A DNA stretch of 6,546 bases from an uncultured Burkholderiales bacterium (GCA_946480465.1 CAMLJY010000168.1:1-6546); one strand, 5' to 3'; counted from the stretch's first letter, positions 1-6,033 are shown. Notes: generated by a model from the letters alone, not told the origin. Made by a program: numbers and translations.

Positions 1-48
1 GTCGAGAAGGAAGAGGCCCGCAAGGCCGCCCAGGAGACCAGCGCCTGA
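1..48 (+). CDS. rpsF: 30S ribosomal protein S6, C-terminal end (partial)
   Basis: Only the last 15 codons and a TGA stop (46-48) are present. The reading frame gives a charged tail rich in Glu, Lys and Ala (starts VEKEEARKAA), as expected for the disordered C-terminus of S6. The assignment rests mainly on context: rpsF is the usual gene immediately upstream of priB-rpsR-rplI in Betaproteobacteria. S6 binds 16S rRNA together with S18 on the platform of the 30S subunit, and S18 is encoded two genes downstream. The gene body and its promoter lie outside the window. Confidence 0.8.
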   Translation, partial: VEKEEARKAAQETSA

Positions 49-88
49 TTCGGCTGTCCGCAGCCGCCGTCCGATCCGCGCCGCCGCA

Positions 89-421
89 ATGAACCGCCTG
101 GTTCTGTCGGCGAAGCTGGTCGAGCGAGGTGCGATGCGCTACACCCCCGCCGGCGTGCCGGCGCTGGACCTGAAGCTCGAACACGAGTCGACGGTCAGCG
201 AAGATGGCCAGCCGCGCAAGGTCTCGATGGAGATCAAGGCGCTGGGCATCGGGGCGATCACGCAGCACCTGGGCGCGTTGGCGCTGGGAAGCGAAGGGCG
301 CTACGCCGGCTTCCTCGCCAGTGCCCGCAACGGCCGCGGACTGCTGTTCCACATCACAGCGCTGGAAGCCGACAAGACGGCCGAGCAAACCGCTCCCCGA
401 GCACACGATTCGTCAGATTGA
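89..421 (+). CDS. priB: Primosomal replication protein PriB (single-strand DNA-binding OB fold)
   Basis: This 110-residue protein matches PriB in length, in opening sequence (MNRLVLSAKLVERG) and in position between rpsF and rpsR. PriB is a small dimeric OB-fold protein related to SSB. It binds ssDNA and stimulates PriA when stalled replication forks are reloaded with DnaB, which is encoded about 1 kb downstream. The core OB fold covers roughly residues 1-97 (blocks TPAGVPALDLKLEHES and LLFHITALEAD). The last dozen or so residues are a polar tail. ATG 89 is the only usable start, because no in-frame ATG/GTG/TTG lies between the rpsF stop and it. No Shine-Dalgarno sequence is evident in the GC-rich 40 bases upstream, so translation may depend on coupling to rpsF. 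It is cotranscribed with rpsR, 12 bases downstream. Confidence 0.93.
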   Translation: MNRLVLSAKLVERGAMRYTPAGVPALDLKLEHESTVSEDGQPRKVSMEIKALGIGAITQHLGALALGSEGRYAGFLASARNGRGLLFHITALEADKTAEQTAPRAHDSSD

Positions 422-433
422 AAGAGGTACACC

Positions 434-724
434 ATGCCCCCGCCCCGTGGTAAAGGCAAGTTTTCCAAGGACCGCAAGCCCAAGCGCAACCAGCAGTCGC
501 TGCTGTTCAAGCGCAAGCGCTTCTGCCGCTTCACCGTCGCCGGTGTTGAAGAGATCGACTACAAGGATGTCGACGTGCTGCGTGACTTCGTCGGCGAGAA
601 CGGCAAGATCACGCCCGCTCGCCTGACCGGCACCCGCGCCTTCTATCAGCGCCAACTGACCACCGCGATCAAGCGCGCGCGCTTCCTGGCACTGCTGCCG
701 TACAGCGACCAGCACCGCGTCTGA
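434..724 (+). CDS. rpsR: 30S ribosomal protein S18
   Basis: This 96-residue basic protein is clearly S18. It has the Lys/Arg-rich N-terminal segment ([15 protein letters not shown]), the conserved block KRKRFCRFT at about residues 26-34, [13 protein letters not shown] at about 41-53, and the RNA-binding helix region [11 protein letters not shown] followed by [20 protein letters not shown]18 forms a heterodimer with S6 and contacts 16S rRNA in the platform of the small subunit. The length is slightly above that of E. coli S18 (75 residues) because of the N-terminal basic extension common in Betaproteobacteria. A good ribosome-binding site (AGAGG at 423-427) sits six bases before the ATG and overlaps the region just after the priB stop. 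The gene is part of the rpsF-priB-rpsR-rplI operon. Confidence 0.97.
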   Translation: MPPPRGKGKFSKDRKPKRNQQSLLFKRKRFCRFTVAGVEEIDYKDVDVLRDFVGENGKITPARLTGTRAFYQRQLTTAIKRARFLALLPYSDQHRV

Positions 725-743
725 ACGTCGAGGAGAGAACAAC

Positions 744-1196
744 ATGCAAGTGATCCTGCTCGACAAGGTCGCCAACTTGGGCAATCTGGGTGACGTGGTC
801 AAGGTCAAGGACGGCTACGCCCGCAATTTCCTGATCCCGACCAAGCGTGCCCGCCGCGCGACCGACGCCGCGATCAAGGAATTCGAGGCCCGCCGCGCGG
901 AGCTCGAGAAGGCCGCTGCCGAGAAGCTGGCCGCCGCCCAGGCCCTGGGCGACAAGCTCGCCGGCAAGACGGTGACGATCTCGCAAAAGGCGGGCGTCGA
1001 TGGCCGCCTGTTCGGTTCCGTGACCAATGCGGACATCGCCGATGGCCTGAAGAAGGCTGGCTTCGACGTCGCGAAGGCGCAGGTTCGCCTGCCCAACGGC
1101 CCGCTGAAGACCGTGGGCGAGCATCCGGTGTCCGTGGCTGCACACACCGACGTCGTGGTCGACGTCACGGTGGCAGTGGTTGCCGAGGCCGAGTAA
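744..1196 (+). CDS. rplI: 50S ribosomal protein L9
   Basis: This 150-residue protein has the L9 architecture. The N-terminal RNA-binding domain (about residues 1-50) carries the family signature [11 protein letters not shown], then [18 protein letters not shown] long charged, Ala-rich connecting helix follows (about 45-75), and then a C-terminal domain with [13 protein letters not shown] at about residues 88-100. L9 binds 23S rRNA at the base of the L1 stalk and limits frameshifting and ribosome collisions. The length equals the usual family length of about 150. AGGAG at 731-735 lies eight bases before the ATG and is a strong ribosome-binding site. The gene begins 19 bases after rpsR and is the last of the operon, followed directly by an intrinsic terminator. 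Confidence 0.98.
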   Translation: MQVILLDKVANLGNLGDVVKVKDGYARNFLIPTKRARRATDAAIKEFEARRAELEKAAAEKLAAAQALGDKLAGKTVTISQKAGVDGRLFGSVTNADIADGLKKAGFDVAKAQVRLPNGPLKTVGEHPVSVAAHTDVVVDVTVAVVAEAE

Positions 1197-1221
1197 CCGG
1201 CCGACCAACCAGCATTCCGCC

Positions 1222-1253
1222 AAGGGGCCGGCCATGCCGGCCCCTTTTGTTTT
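1222..1253 (+). terminator. Intrinsic terminator of the rpsF-priB-rpsR-rplI operon
   Basis: A perfect 11-bp inverted repeat (1222-1232 with 1236-1246) with a three-base loop CAT is followed at once by a T-rich run, TTGTTTT (1247-1253). The stem is almost all G/C at its core with A/T at the foot, which is the textbook form of a Rho-independent terminator. It lies 25 bases after the rplI stop and separates the ribosomal operon from dnaB. Confidence 0.95.
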
Positions 1254-1296
1254 CCTGCTGTGAGTTGTGCACGGCCATCCCCTGGATTCCCCCCGA

Positions 1297-1317
1297 ATCT
1301 CCACAGGCTTGCCCACA
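1297..1317 (+). promoter_or_regulatory. Two tandem DnaA-box-like 9-mers upstream of dnaB
   Basis: ATCTCCACA (1297-1305) and TTGCCCACA (1309-1317) each match the DnaA box TTATCCACA at 7 of 9 positions. They lie in the same orientation, 12 bases apart start to start, sharing the direct repeat CCACAGG. They sit 38-58 bases before the chosen dnaB start. Whether DnaA binds is unknown: both are degenerate and GC-rich DNA gives chance partial matches. The close tandem arrangement ahead of a replication gene is the reason for listing them. Confidence 0.3.
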
Positions 1318-1338
1318 GGGCGCGCTGCGGGCCGGCCG

Positions 1339-1344
1339 TATGAT
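1339..1344 (+). promoter_or_regulatory. Possible -10 element of a dnaB promoter
   Basis: TATGAT matches the sigma-70 -10 consensus at 5 of 6 positions and lies 10 bases before the chosen dnaB ATG. No matching -35 hexamer is found at 16-18 bases spacing; the nearest is TTGCCC at 1309-1314, with a spacer of 24 bases, which is too long. An activator-dependent promoter is possible. If used, the mRNA would begin within a few bases of the start codon. Confidence 0.25.
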
Positions 1345-1354
1345 CCTCGCTTCC

Positions 1355-2782
1355 ATGTCGACCGTCTTCAGCCCGCCTCCTCCGCCAGCCGACGACGAAG
1401 TCGCCCGGCTTCGCGTTCCGCCCCATTCGACCGAAGCCGAGCAAAGCGTGCTCGGTGGCCTGCTGATCGACAACCTGGCCTGGGACCGCGCTGGCGACGT
1501 CGTGACCGAAGGCGACTTCTACCGCTTCGAGCACCGAGAGATCTTCAACGCCATTGCGCAGCTGATCAACGCCAGCAAGCCGGCGGACGTGATCACCGTG
1601 TTCGAGCAGTTACAGAGCAACGGCAAGGCCGAGGCGGTCGGTGGCCTGGCCTACCTGAACGCGCTGGCACAAAGCGTACCGAGTGCCGCCAACCTCAGGC
1701 GTTATGCCGAAATCGTCCGTGAGCGGGCGGTACTGCGCAAGCTGATCTCCGCTTCGGACGAGATCGCGACCAATGCCTTCAATCCGCAGGGCCGGCCGGT
1801 GGCGCAGATCCTCGACGAAGCCGAGGGCAAGATCTTCAAGATCGGTGAAGAGGGCTCGCGCAGCAAGCAGGGCTTCATCAGCATCAGCCAGCTGGCGGTC
1901 GAGCTGATCGACCGGGTCACCGAGTTGTACGAGAACGGTGCCGAGGAGGTCACGGGCGTGCGCACCGGCTTCTTCGACATGGACCGCATGACGGCCGGCC
2001 TGCAGAAGGGCGACTTGATCATCCTGGCGGCGCGCCCCTCGATGGGCAAGACCGCGTTCGCGCTGAACATCGCCGAGAACGTGGCGGTCAACGAAGGCCT
2101 GCCGGTGCTGGTGTTCTCGATGGAAATGGGCGCCTCGCAACTGGCGCTGCGGATGGTCGGTTCCATTGGCCGCATCGATCAGGGCGGCTTGCGCACCGGG
2201 CGCATCAAGGACGACGAATGGGGCCGCCTGACGGAGGCGGTGGACAAGCTCAGCAAGGCCCCGCTCTACATCGACGAGACACCGGGCCTGAACCCGGCCG
2301 AGTTGCGGGCGCGGGCCCGGCGCATGGCGCGCCAGTACGGTGGAACGCTGGGGCTGATCGTCATCGACTACCTGCAGCTGATGAGCGGTACGTCGAAGTC
2401 CGAGGGCGAGAACCGGGCGACCGAGCTCTCGGAGATTTCCCGGGGCATGAAGGCGCTGGCCAAGGAACTGCAGTGCCCGGTGATTGCCTTGTCGCAGTTG
2501 AACCGGTCGGTCGAGACCCGCACCGACAAGCGGCCGATGATGAGTGACCTGCGTGAATCGGGCGCCATCGAGCAGGATGCGGACATCATCATGTTCATCT
2601 ACCGTGACGAGTACTACAACAAGCCGGACGGCCCCAATCCCACCAAAGAGCCGGGCGTGGCGGAGATCATCATCGGCAAGCAGCGGAACGGGCCGGTCGG
2701 TACCGTGAAGCTGGCCTTCATCAAGCCTCTGACCAAGTTCGACAACTTGGCGCCGGGCGCCCTTGGCGGCGGCGAATACTGA
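1355..2782 (+). CDS. dnaB: Replicative DNA helicase DnaB
   Basis: DnaB is the hexameric 5'-3' helicase that unwinds DNA at the replication fork and recruits primase. The 475-residue product has the full family layout. The N-terminal collar domain begins at about residue 21 (VPPHSTEAEQSVLGGLL) and runs to about 125. A linker helix follows, then a RecA-like ATPase domain from about 190 to the end. Visible motifs are Walker A ARPSMGKT with K232 and T233, the catalytic Glu E257 in FSMEMGA, Walker B VIDYLQL with D338, GAIEQDAD ending the H4 region (Q407), and KQR at 442-444, which corresponds to the Lys/Arg finger. No intein is present. The open frame extends upstream to a TTG inside the rplI terminator. 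ATG 1355 (MSTVFSPPP) was preferred over ATG 1340 by likeness to beta-proteobacterial DnaB N-termini; neither has a clear Shine-Dalgarno sequence. DnaB is the loading target of the PriA/PriB restart system whose priB lies upstream. Confidence 0.97.
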   Translation: MSTVFSPPPPPADDEVARLRVPPHSTEAEQSVLGGLLIDNLAWDRAGDVVTEGDFYRFEHREIFNAIAQLINASKPADVITVFEQLQSNGKAEAVGGLAYLNALAQSVPSAANLRRYAEIVRERAVLRKLISASDEIATNAFNPQGRPVAQILDEAEGKIFKIGEEGSRSKQGFISISQLAVELIDRVTELYENGAEEVTGVRTGFFDMDRMTAGLQKGDLIILAARPSMGKTAFALNIAENVAVNEGLPVLVFSMEMGASQLALRMVGSIGRIDQGGLRTGRIKDDEWGRLTEAVDKLSKAPLYIDETPGLNPAELRARARRMARQYGGTLGLIVIDYLQLMSGTSKSEGENRATELSEISRGMKALAKELQCPVIALSQLNRSVETRTDKRPMMSDLRESGAIEQDADIIMFIYRDEYYNKPDGPNPTKEPGVAEIIIGKQRNGPVGTVKLAFIKPLTKFDNLAPGALGGGEY

Positions 2783-2812
2783 CCGCGCGCGGAGCAGGCC
2801 GCGCAAGACAAC

Positions 2813-2848
2813 TGGACGGAACAACAGGTGCTGTATATATTCACAGCA
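2813..2848 (+). promoter_or_regulatory. SOS promoter: LexA box overlapping a sigma-70 -10 element
   Basis: The 16-mer at 2831-2846 is CTGTATATATTCACAG, a perfect match to the CTGT-N8-ACAG LexA operator of Gamma- and Betaproteobacteria, with an AT-rich core like the E. coli consensus. The arms extend to TGCTGT/ACAGCA (2829-2834 and 2843-2848). Inside it, TATATT (2836-2841) matches a -10 hexamer at 5 of 6. TGGACG (2813-2818) is a plausible -35 (4 of 6) at a 17-base spacing. LexA bound here would block polymerase directly. The box ends one base before the start codon at 2848, so transcription would begin at or near the ATG. Confidence 0.88.
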
Positions 2849-4083
2849 TGCGCCATGTTCCGATCGTGCCGGCCCCGCCCGCTGAGCCACTCCAGGTGCG
2901 CGAGCAGGCTGCCGCGCTGGTCTACGCGCCCGTCAAAGGCCGGGGCACCGCGTGGTCGTTGGACCACCGCTTCGCGAAGGACGAGCGCGAGAGCTTCGAC
3001 GACGGTTGGGGCACCCTGGAGCAAGCAGCGCAAGAAGAGCACCTGCCCCCGGAGACGCAGGTGCTCGAGGAGCGAGTGAAGACCATCCTCACGGGTAACG
3101 ACTCGCCGGACATTGGCTTCGACCTGTCCATCAATCCGTACCGGGGCTGCGAACATGGGTGCATCTACTGCTTCGCCCGCCCCACGCACAGCTACCTCAA
3201 TCTCTCGCCCGGGGTCGATTTTGAGACCCGCATCATCGCGAAGGTGAACGCGGCCGAACGGCTGCGCGATGCGTTCGCTGCCCGCAGCTACGAACCATTG
3301 ATGCTCAACATCGGCGCGGCGACCGACGCCTACCAGCCGGTCGAGCGGCGCCTGCGCATCACCCGCTCGGTGATCGAAGTGCTGGCCGAATGCAATCACC
3401 CTTTCTCGATGGTCACCAAGTCATCCGGCATCGAGCGCGATCTGGATTTGGTCGCACCGATGGCGCAGCGGCGTCTTGCGGCGGTGTACGTGTCGATCAC
3501 GACACTCGATCCCGCACTGGCGCGGGTGATGGAGCCGCGCGCCGCGGCCCCGCACAGGCGCCTGCGCACGATCGAGGCGCTGTCGAAGGCGGGCGTGCCG
3601 GTCGGCGTCAGCGTGTCACCCGTCATTCCCTTCATCAACGAACCCGAACTTGAGCGCATCCTGGAAGCCGCGCATGCGGCGGGAGCCCGGGCTGCGTTCA
3701 GCATCGTGATTCGTTTGCCCTGGGAGGTGAACCCGCTGTTTCAGCAGTGGCTGCAGCAGCACTTCCCCGAACGGGCTGCTCGCGTGATGGCACGTATCCG
3801 CGAGATGCGAGGCGGCAAGGATTACGAAGCGCGCTTCGGCGAAAGACTGGTGGGCAGCGGCCTGTGGGCGCAGCTGCTGCGCCAGCGATTCCACAAGGCC
3901 TGCCATCGGCTGGGCTTGAATCGTGAGCGAGTGGAACTGGACCTGACACAGTTCAAGCGGCCGGAGAAGGCAGGGCGGCGGAGCGGGGCGGGCATGGCGG
4001 GTCCGGCTGCGACCGATGATGTGCGTTCTCAGCGGCGCCAGGGGGCCGCCAAGGAAGAGCCGCGCCAAGGGTCGCTGTTCTGA
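2848..4083 (+). CDS. PA0069-family radical SAM protein (SplB / 'DNA repair photolyase' group)
   Basis: This 411-residue protein carries the radical SAM cluster motif CEHGCIYC (CX3CX2C; C101, C105, C108), which binds the [4Fe-4S] cluster that cleaves S-adenosylmethionine. Around it are family blocks: RGTAWSLDHRF (about 32-42), NPYRGC before the cluster, GAATDAYQPVER, VTKSSGIERDLDL, SVSPVIPFIN, and MRGGKDYEARFG near residues 322-333. These match the PA0069/Rv2578c-like proteins in COG1533, the group of spore photoproduct lyase. The substrate is not known. Other cysteines are only C182 and C352, so a counterpart of the spore photoproduct lyase catalytic Cys (about 43 residues after the cluster) is not evident. 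The last 45 residues form a polar, low-complexity tail ending in QGSLF, which resembles a beta-clamp-binding peptide. Transcription is predicted to be under LexA. There is no Shine-Dalgarno sequence before ATG 2848, and the promoter position suggests a leaderless or near-leaderless mRNA. Confidence 0.92.
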   Translation: MRHVPIVPAPPAEPLQVREQAAALVYAPVKGRGTAWSLDHRFAKDERESFDDGWGTLEQAAQEEHLPPETQVLEERVKTILTGNDSPDIGFDLSINPYRGCEHGCIYCFARPTHSYLNLSPGVDFETRIIAKVNAAERLRDAFAARSYEPLMLNIGAATDAYQPVERRLRITRSVIEVLAECNHPFSMVTKSSGIERDLDLVAPMAQRRLAAVYVSITTLDPALARVMEPRAAAPHRRLRTIEALSKAGVPVGVSVSPVIPFINEPELERILEAAHAAGARAAFSIVIRLPWEVNPLFQQWLQQHFPERAARVMARIREMRGGKDYEARFGERLVGSGLWAQLLRQRFHKACHRLGLNRERVELDLTQFKRPEKAGRRSGAGMAGPAATDDVRSQRRQGAAKEEPRQGSLF

Positions 4084-4100
4084 TGCGCCGCACTCATGCA

Positions 4101-4157
4101 GTACCGGGGCAGGTACCGGGGCAGCATCGGTGCAGCACTGGTGCAGCACTGGTGCAG
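4101..4157. repeat. Short tandem repeat array in the convergent spacer
   Basis: Two perfect 12-base units GTACCGGGGCAG (4101-4112, 4113-4124) are followed by three 11-base units, CATCGGTGCAG (4125-4135) and CACTGGTGCAG twice (4136-4146, 4147-4157). Every unit ends in GCAG. The array fills 57 of the 150 bases between the convergent radical SAM and response regulator genes. No function is evident. It could be the product of slippage, or could form structured 3' ends of one or both transcripts. Confidence 0.9.
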
Positions 4158-4166
4158 CGGGTCGCA

Positions 4167-4230
4167 CCGGCCCGAAGCCCTGGCGAGTGCCGGCGCTGAT
4201 GCGGCAGATCCGTGCCGACGGTCGGGCCGG
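4167..4230. repeat. Nine-base inverted repeat beside the response regulator stop
   Basis: CCGGCCCGA (4167-4175) and TCGGGCCGG (4222-4230) are perfect inverted copies separated by 46 bases. The array ends three bases past the stop codon of the minus-strand response regulator. No T-run follows on either strand, so it is not a classical terminator. It may add a 3'-end stem to the transcripts, or be a chance match in GC-rich DNA. Confidence 0.4.
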
Positions 4231-4233
4231 CCT

Positions 4234-5859
4234 TCAGGTGCGCAGAACGAGGCCGCCTGGCGAGCGCCCGGTGCGGCGCACGCCGGCCAGGTGGGTGATC
4301 GGCTGGCAGAAGCGGCGCTGCAGCGTGGCGGCTTCGGCCAGCAGGTCGTCCCGGTCCTCGATGGTGTCCGCGTGGCGGCGTGCCACCAGCGTCGCCATCT
4401 CGATGAGCTTCGCATTGCGGGTATCCGTGCCGCGCTTGAGCAGCGATTCGACCGCCGAGCGGGGACGCCCGCGGACCGAATGCGCCATCGCCTCTTCGGC
4501 GATCGAGGTGATCTCGGCTTGGCATGTGCGAATCGTCGAGAGCAAGGGCTCGCGGCGCTGGGCGGCCGCGACCAGCACCTCGGTCACCGCCTTCGACACG
4601 CAGAAGCGCATCGCGATGCCACGTGCCAGGCTGTCGAGTTCGCCGGCCGGAACGTCCTTTTCGGGCAGGCGCGTCCACAGCGCCAGCACGATATTCGAAG
4701 CCTCGACGTCGAAGGCGTCACTGTTCGCCGCGTCAGCGAGGTTGCGTGCGACGGCCAGCGCTTCGTCGTGGTTGCGCGTCATCAGCAGGCGCAGTGCGCT
4801 GGCCGCAGCTTCCAGGCGCTGCAGGCGCTTTGATTCAGGGTGGCGTTCGCAGAAGCGCTTGATCTGGTCGTGCGCAATCACGAGGCCCTTGCTGTCCTGT
4901 GTGTCGTAGCGCAGGAATGCCACCAGCAGCAGCGTCAGTGCGTCGAACAGCTTGGACTTGATGCCCATGCCGATCGTCCGTTCCAGCAGGCGCAGGGCTT
5001 CTTCGCGCTCGCCCTGGTAGAAGGCCAGCGTGCCGCAATGCTGCAACCGCAGCAGGCAGCCCGGCGTCAGCTGTGAGGCCATGCGGTAGGTCACTAACGC
5101 CTGTGCCAGTTCACCCTGGTCGACCTGCAGGCTGCCCAGCACGTCGTAGGCGTCCGCATGCTCCGGGTGATCCCGCAGCAGGGCCTCGACGCTGCGGCGG
5201 GCCGGGTTGATCTCTCCTGAGGCGAATTGCGCGCGCGCGATGCCCAGGCGCGCCCAGGCCAGGTTCTTGTCCTTGGCCACGGTGTCGTACAACTGGCGTG
5301 CCTCGTCGTGGCGGTCCAGCTTCAGCAGCAGCTCGGCGGCGATGCGTGCGCAGAAGAGACCGTAGCTCTCCTTGCCGTGGTAGCGCCGCAGGCAGATCTT
5401 GGCCGCGACGTCCAGCTGGCCGCGCTCGAGTGCCTCGAAGACGTCGCACAGCACGCGCTTGCGGCGGCGCGCTTCGCTCAGGCGTTCGCCCAGCGCGGAG
5501 GCGGTGTAGGGCTTCAGCAGGTAGCTGTCGAGCGCGGCTTCGGCGGCTTCCACCACCTTCGAATATGTTGCCTCGCCGGTCACCATGATGAACACGGTGG
5601 AGTAGGGCAGCAGGTTCTCGCGCCGCAGCTCGTCCAGCAGATCCTGGCCCGACATGTCGGTGCCCTCGAAGTGATAGTCGCACAGCACGATGTCGTACGG
5701 CCGCTGTTCCAGCGCGAGCCGGGCTTCGTTGACGCGACCCGTCTGCTTGACGTGGCCGACACCGAGGTCGCGCAGCTGCGCAGCCATGACGCTGCGCGAA
5801 GTGACGTTGCTGTCGATCACCAGCGCATGCGCTTGATCGATGTCGCGGTCGATCAGCAT
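4234..5859 (-). CDS. Response regulator with receiver domain and TPR repeats
   Basis: The 541-residue protein starts with a receiver (REC) domain, about residues 8-125. It has the phosphoacceptor D61 in VLCDYHF, the switch Thr T94 in VTGEA, and K116 in YLLKPY. The acidic pocket is altered: VIDSN keeps D16, but the second acidic position is S17. A helical region follows with two recognisable 34-residue TPR units (about 200-233, beginning LAWARLG, and 234-267, beginning ADAYDVLG) and weaker repeats on both sides (about 140-190 and 268-300). Residues 300-541 are helical and unrecognised. There is no DNA-binding, GGDEF/EAL or other output domain and no membrane segment, so it probably acts through protein-protein contact in the cytosol. 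GAGG (5866-5869) six bases before the ATG is the ribosome-binding site. The gene follows dnaJ on the same strand after 174 bases; no partner kinase is in the window. Its signal and target are unknown. Confidence 0.9.
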   Translation of the reverse strand: MLIDRDIDQAHALVIDSNVTSRSVMAAQLRDLGVGHVKQTGRVNEARLALEQRPYDIVLCDYHFEGTDMSGQDLLDELRRENLLPYSTVFIMVTGEATYSKVVEAAEAALDSYLLKPYTASALGERLSEARRRKRVLCDVFEALERGQLDVAAKICLRRYHGKESYGLFCARIAAELLLKLDRHDEARQLYDTVAKDKNLAWARLGIARAQFASGEINPARRSVEALLRDHPEHADAYDVLGSLQVDQGELAQALVTYRMASQLTPGCLLRLQHCGTLAFYQGEREEALRLLERTIGMGIKSKLFDALTLLLVAFLRYDTQDSKGLVIAHDQIKRFCERHPESKRLQRLEAAASALRLLMTRNHDEALAVARNLADAANSDAFDVEASNIVLALWTRLPEKDVPAGELDSLARGIAMRFCVSKAVTEVLVAAAQRREPLLSTIRTCQAEITSIAEEAMAHSVRGRPRSAVESLLKRGTDTRNAKLIEMATLVARRHADTIEDRDDLLAEAATLQRRFCQPITHLAGVRRTGRSPGGLVLRT

Positions 5860-5974
5860 GCCGGGCCTCGCCAGACGGCGACGGCGCGCGTGAGCCGCGC
5901 GGGGAGGGAACCGGACAAAGGCATGGTTGTGGACGTGAGAGCTGTGGCTGTCTTGTCCACCATATCGGCGGTGG

Positions 5975-5997
5975 CCGCGGCCCTCTTGAGGCCGCGG
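5975..5997 (-). terminator. GC-rich hairpin in the dnaJ-response regulator spacer (possible terminator)
   Basis: CCGCGGCC (5975-5982) and GGCCGCGG (5990-5997) form a perfect 8-bp stem with a seven-base loop, 37 bases after the dnaJ stop on the minus strand. There is no T-run after the stem in either direction, so termination could be weak or Rho-assisted, or the hairpin may only stabilise the dnaJ mRNA end. The rest of the spacer (5860-6033) shows no convincing promoter for the response regulator. Confidence 0.35.
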
Positions 5998-6007
5998 TCT
6001 ACGCGTC

Positions 6008-6024
6008 TTACCGGTGTTTACCGG
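6008..6024. repeat. Direct repeat TTACCGG, ten bases apart
   Basis: TTACCGG occurs at 6008-6014 and 6018-6024, one helical turn apart, 10 bases from the dnaJ stop. The spacing is that of a regulator binding one DNA face, but two 7-mers alone are weak evidence and no family is suggested. Confidence 0.35.
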
Positions 6025-6033
6025 CTACTTCAC

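Noticed and set aside
1028..1253. A regulatory RNA leader (such as a ribosomal protein autoregulatory structure) between rplI and dnaB
   Set aside because: Apart from the terminator hairpin, no conserved structure could be recognised by eye, and the known S6/S18 leader would lie upstream of rpsF, outside the window.
669..1534. Overlapping minus-strand open frames across rplI and the dnaB start
   Set aside because: They are antisense to S18, L9 and DnaB, cross the rplI terminator, and show no family motif.
2787..2804. Hairpin GCGCGG/CCGCGC just after the dnaB stop, as a dnaB terminator
   Set aside because: The stem is only 6 bp with a six-base loop and is followed by AAGACAAC, not a T-run; read-through into the radical SAM gene remains possible.
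1610..2890. 426-codon open frame on the minus strand across dnaB
   Set aside because: It lies opposite the unmistakable DnaB Walker motifs, and its translation is low-complexity Arg/His/Gly/Leu without any known domain.
4096..4833. Long plus-strand open frame in the same frame as the radical SAM gene, beginning 12 bases after its stop
   Set aside because: It runs antisense to the response regulator, its translation is Arg/Ala/Gly-rich with no recognisable domain, and the minus-strand gene has clear REC and TPR motifs. It is a by-product of high GC content.
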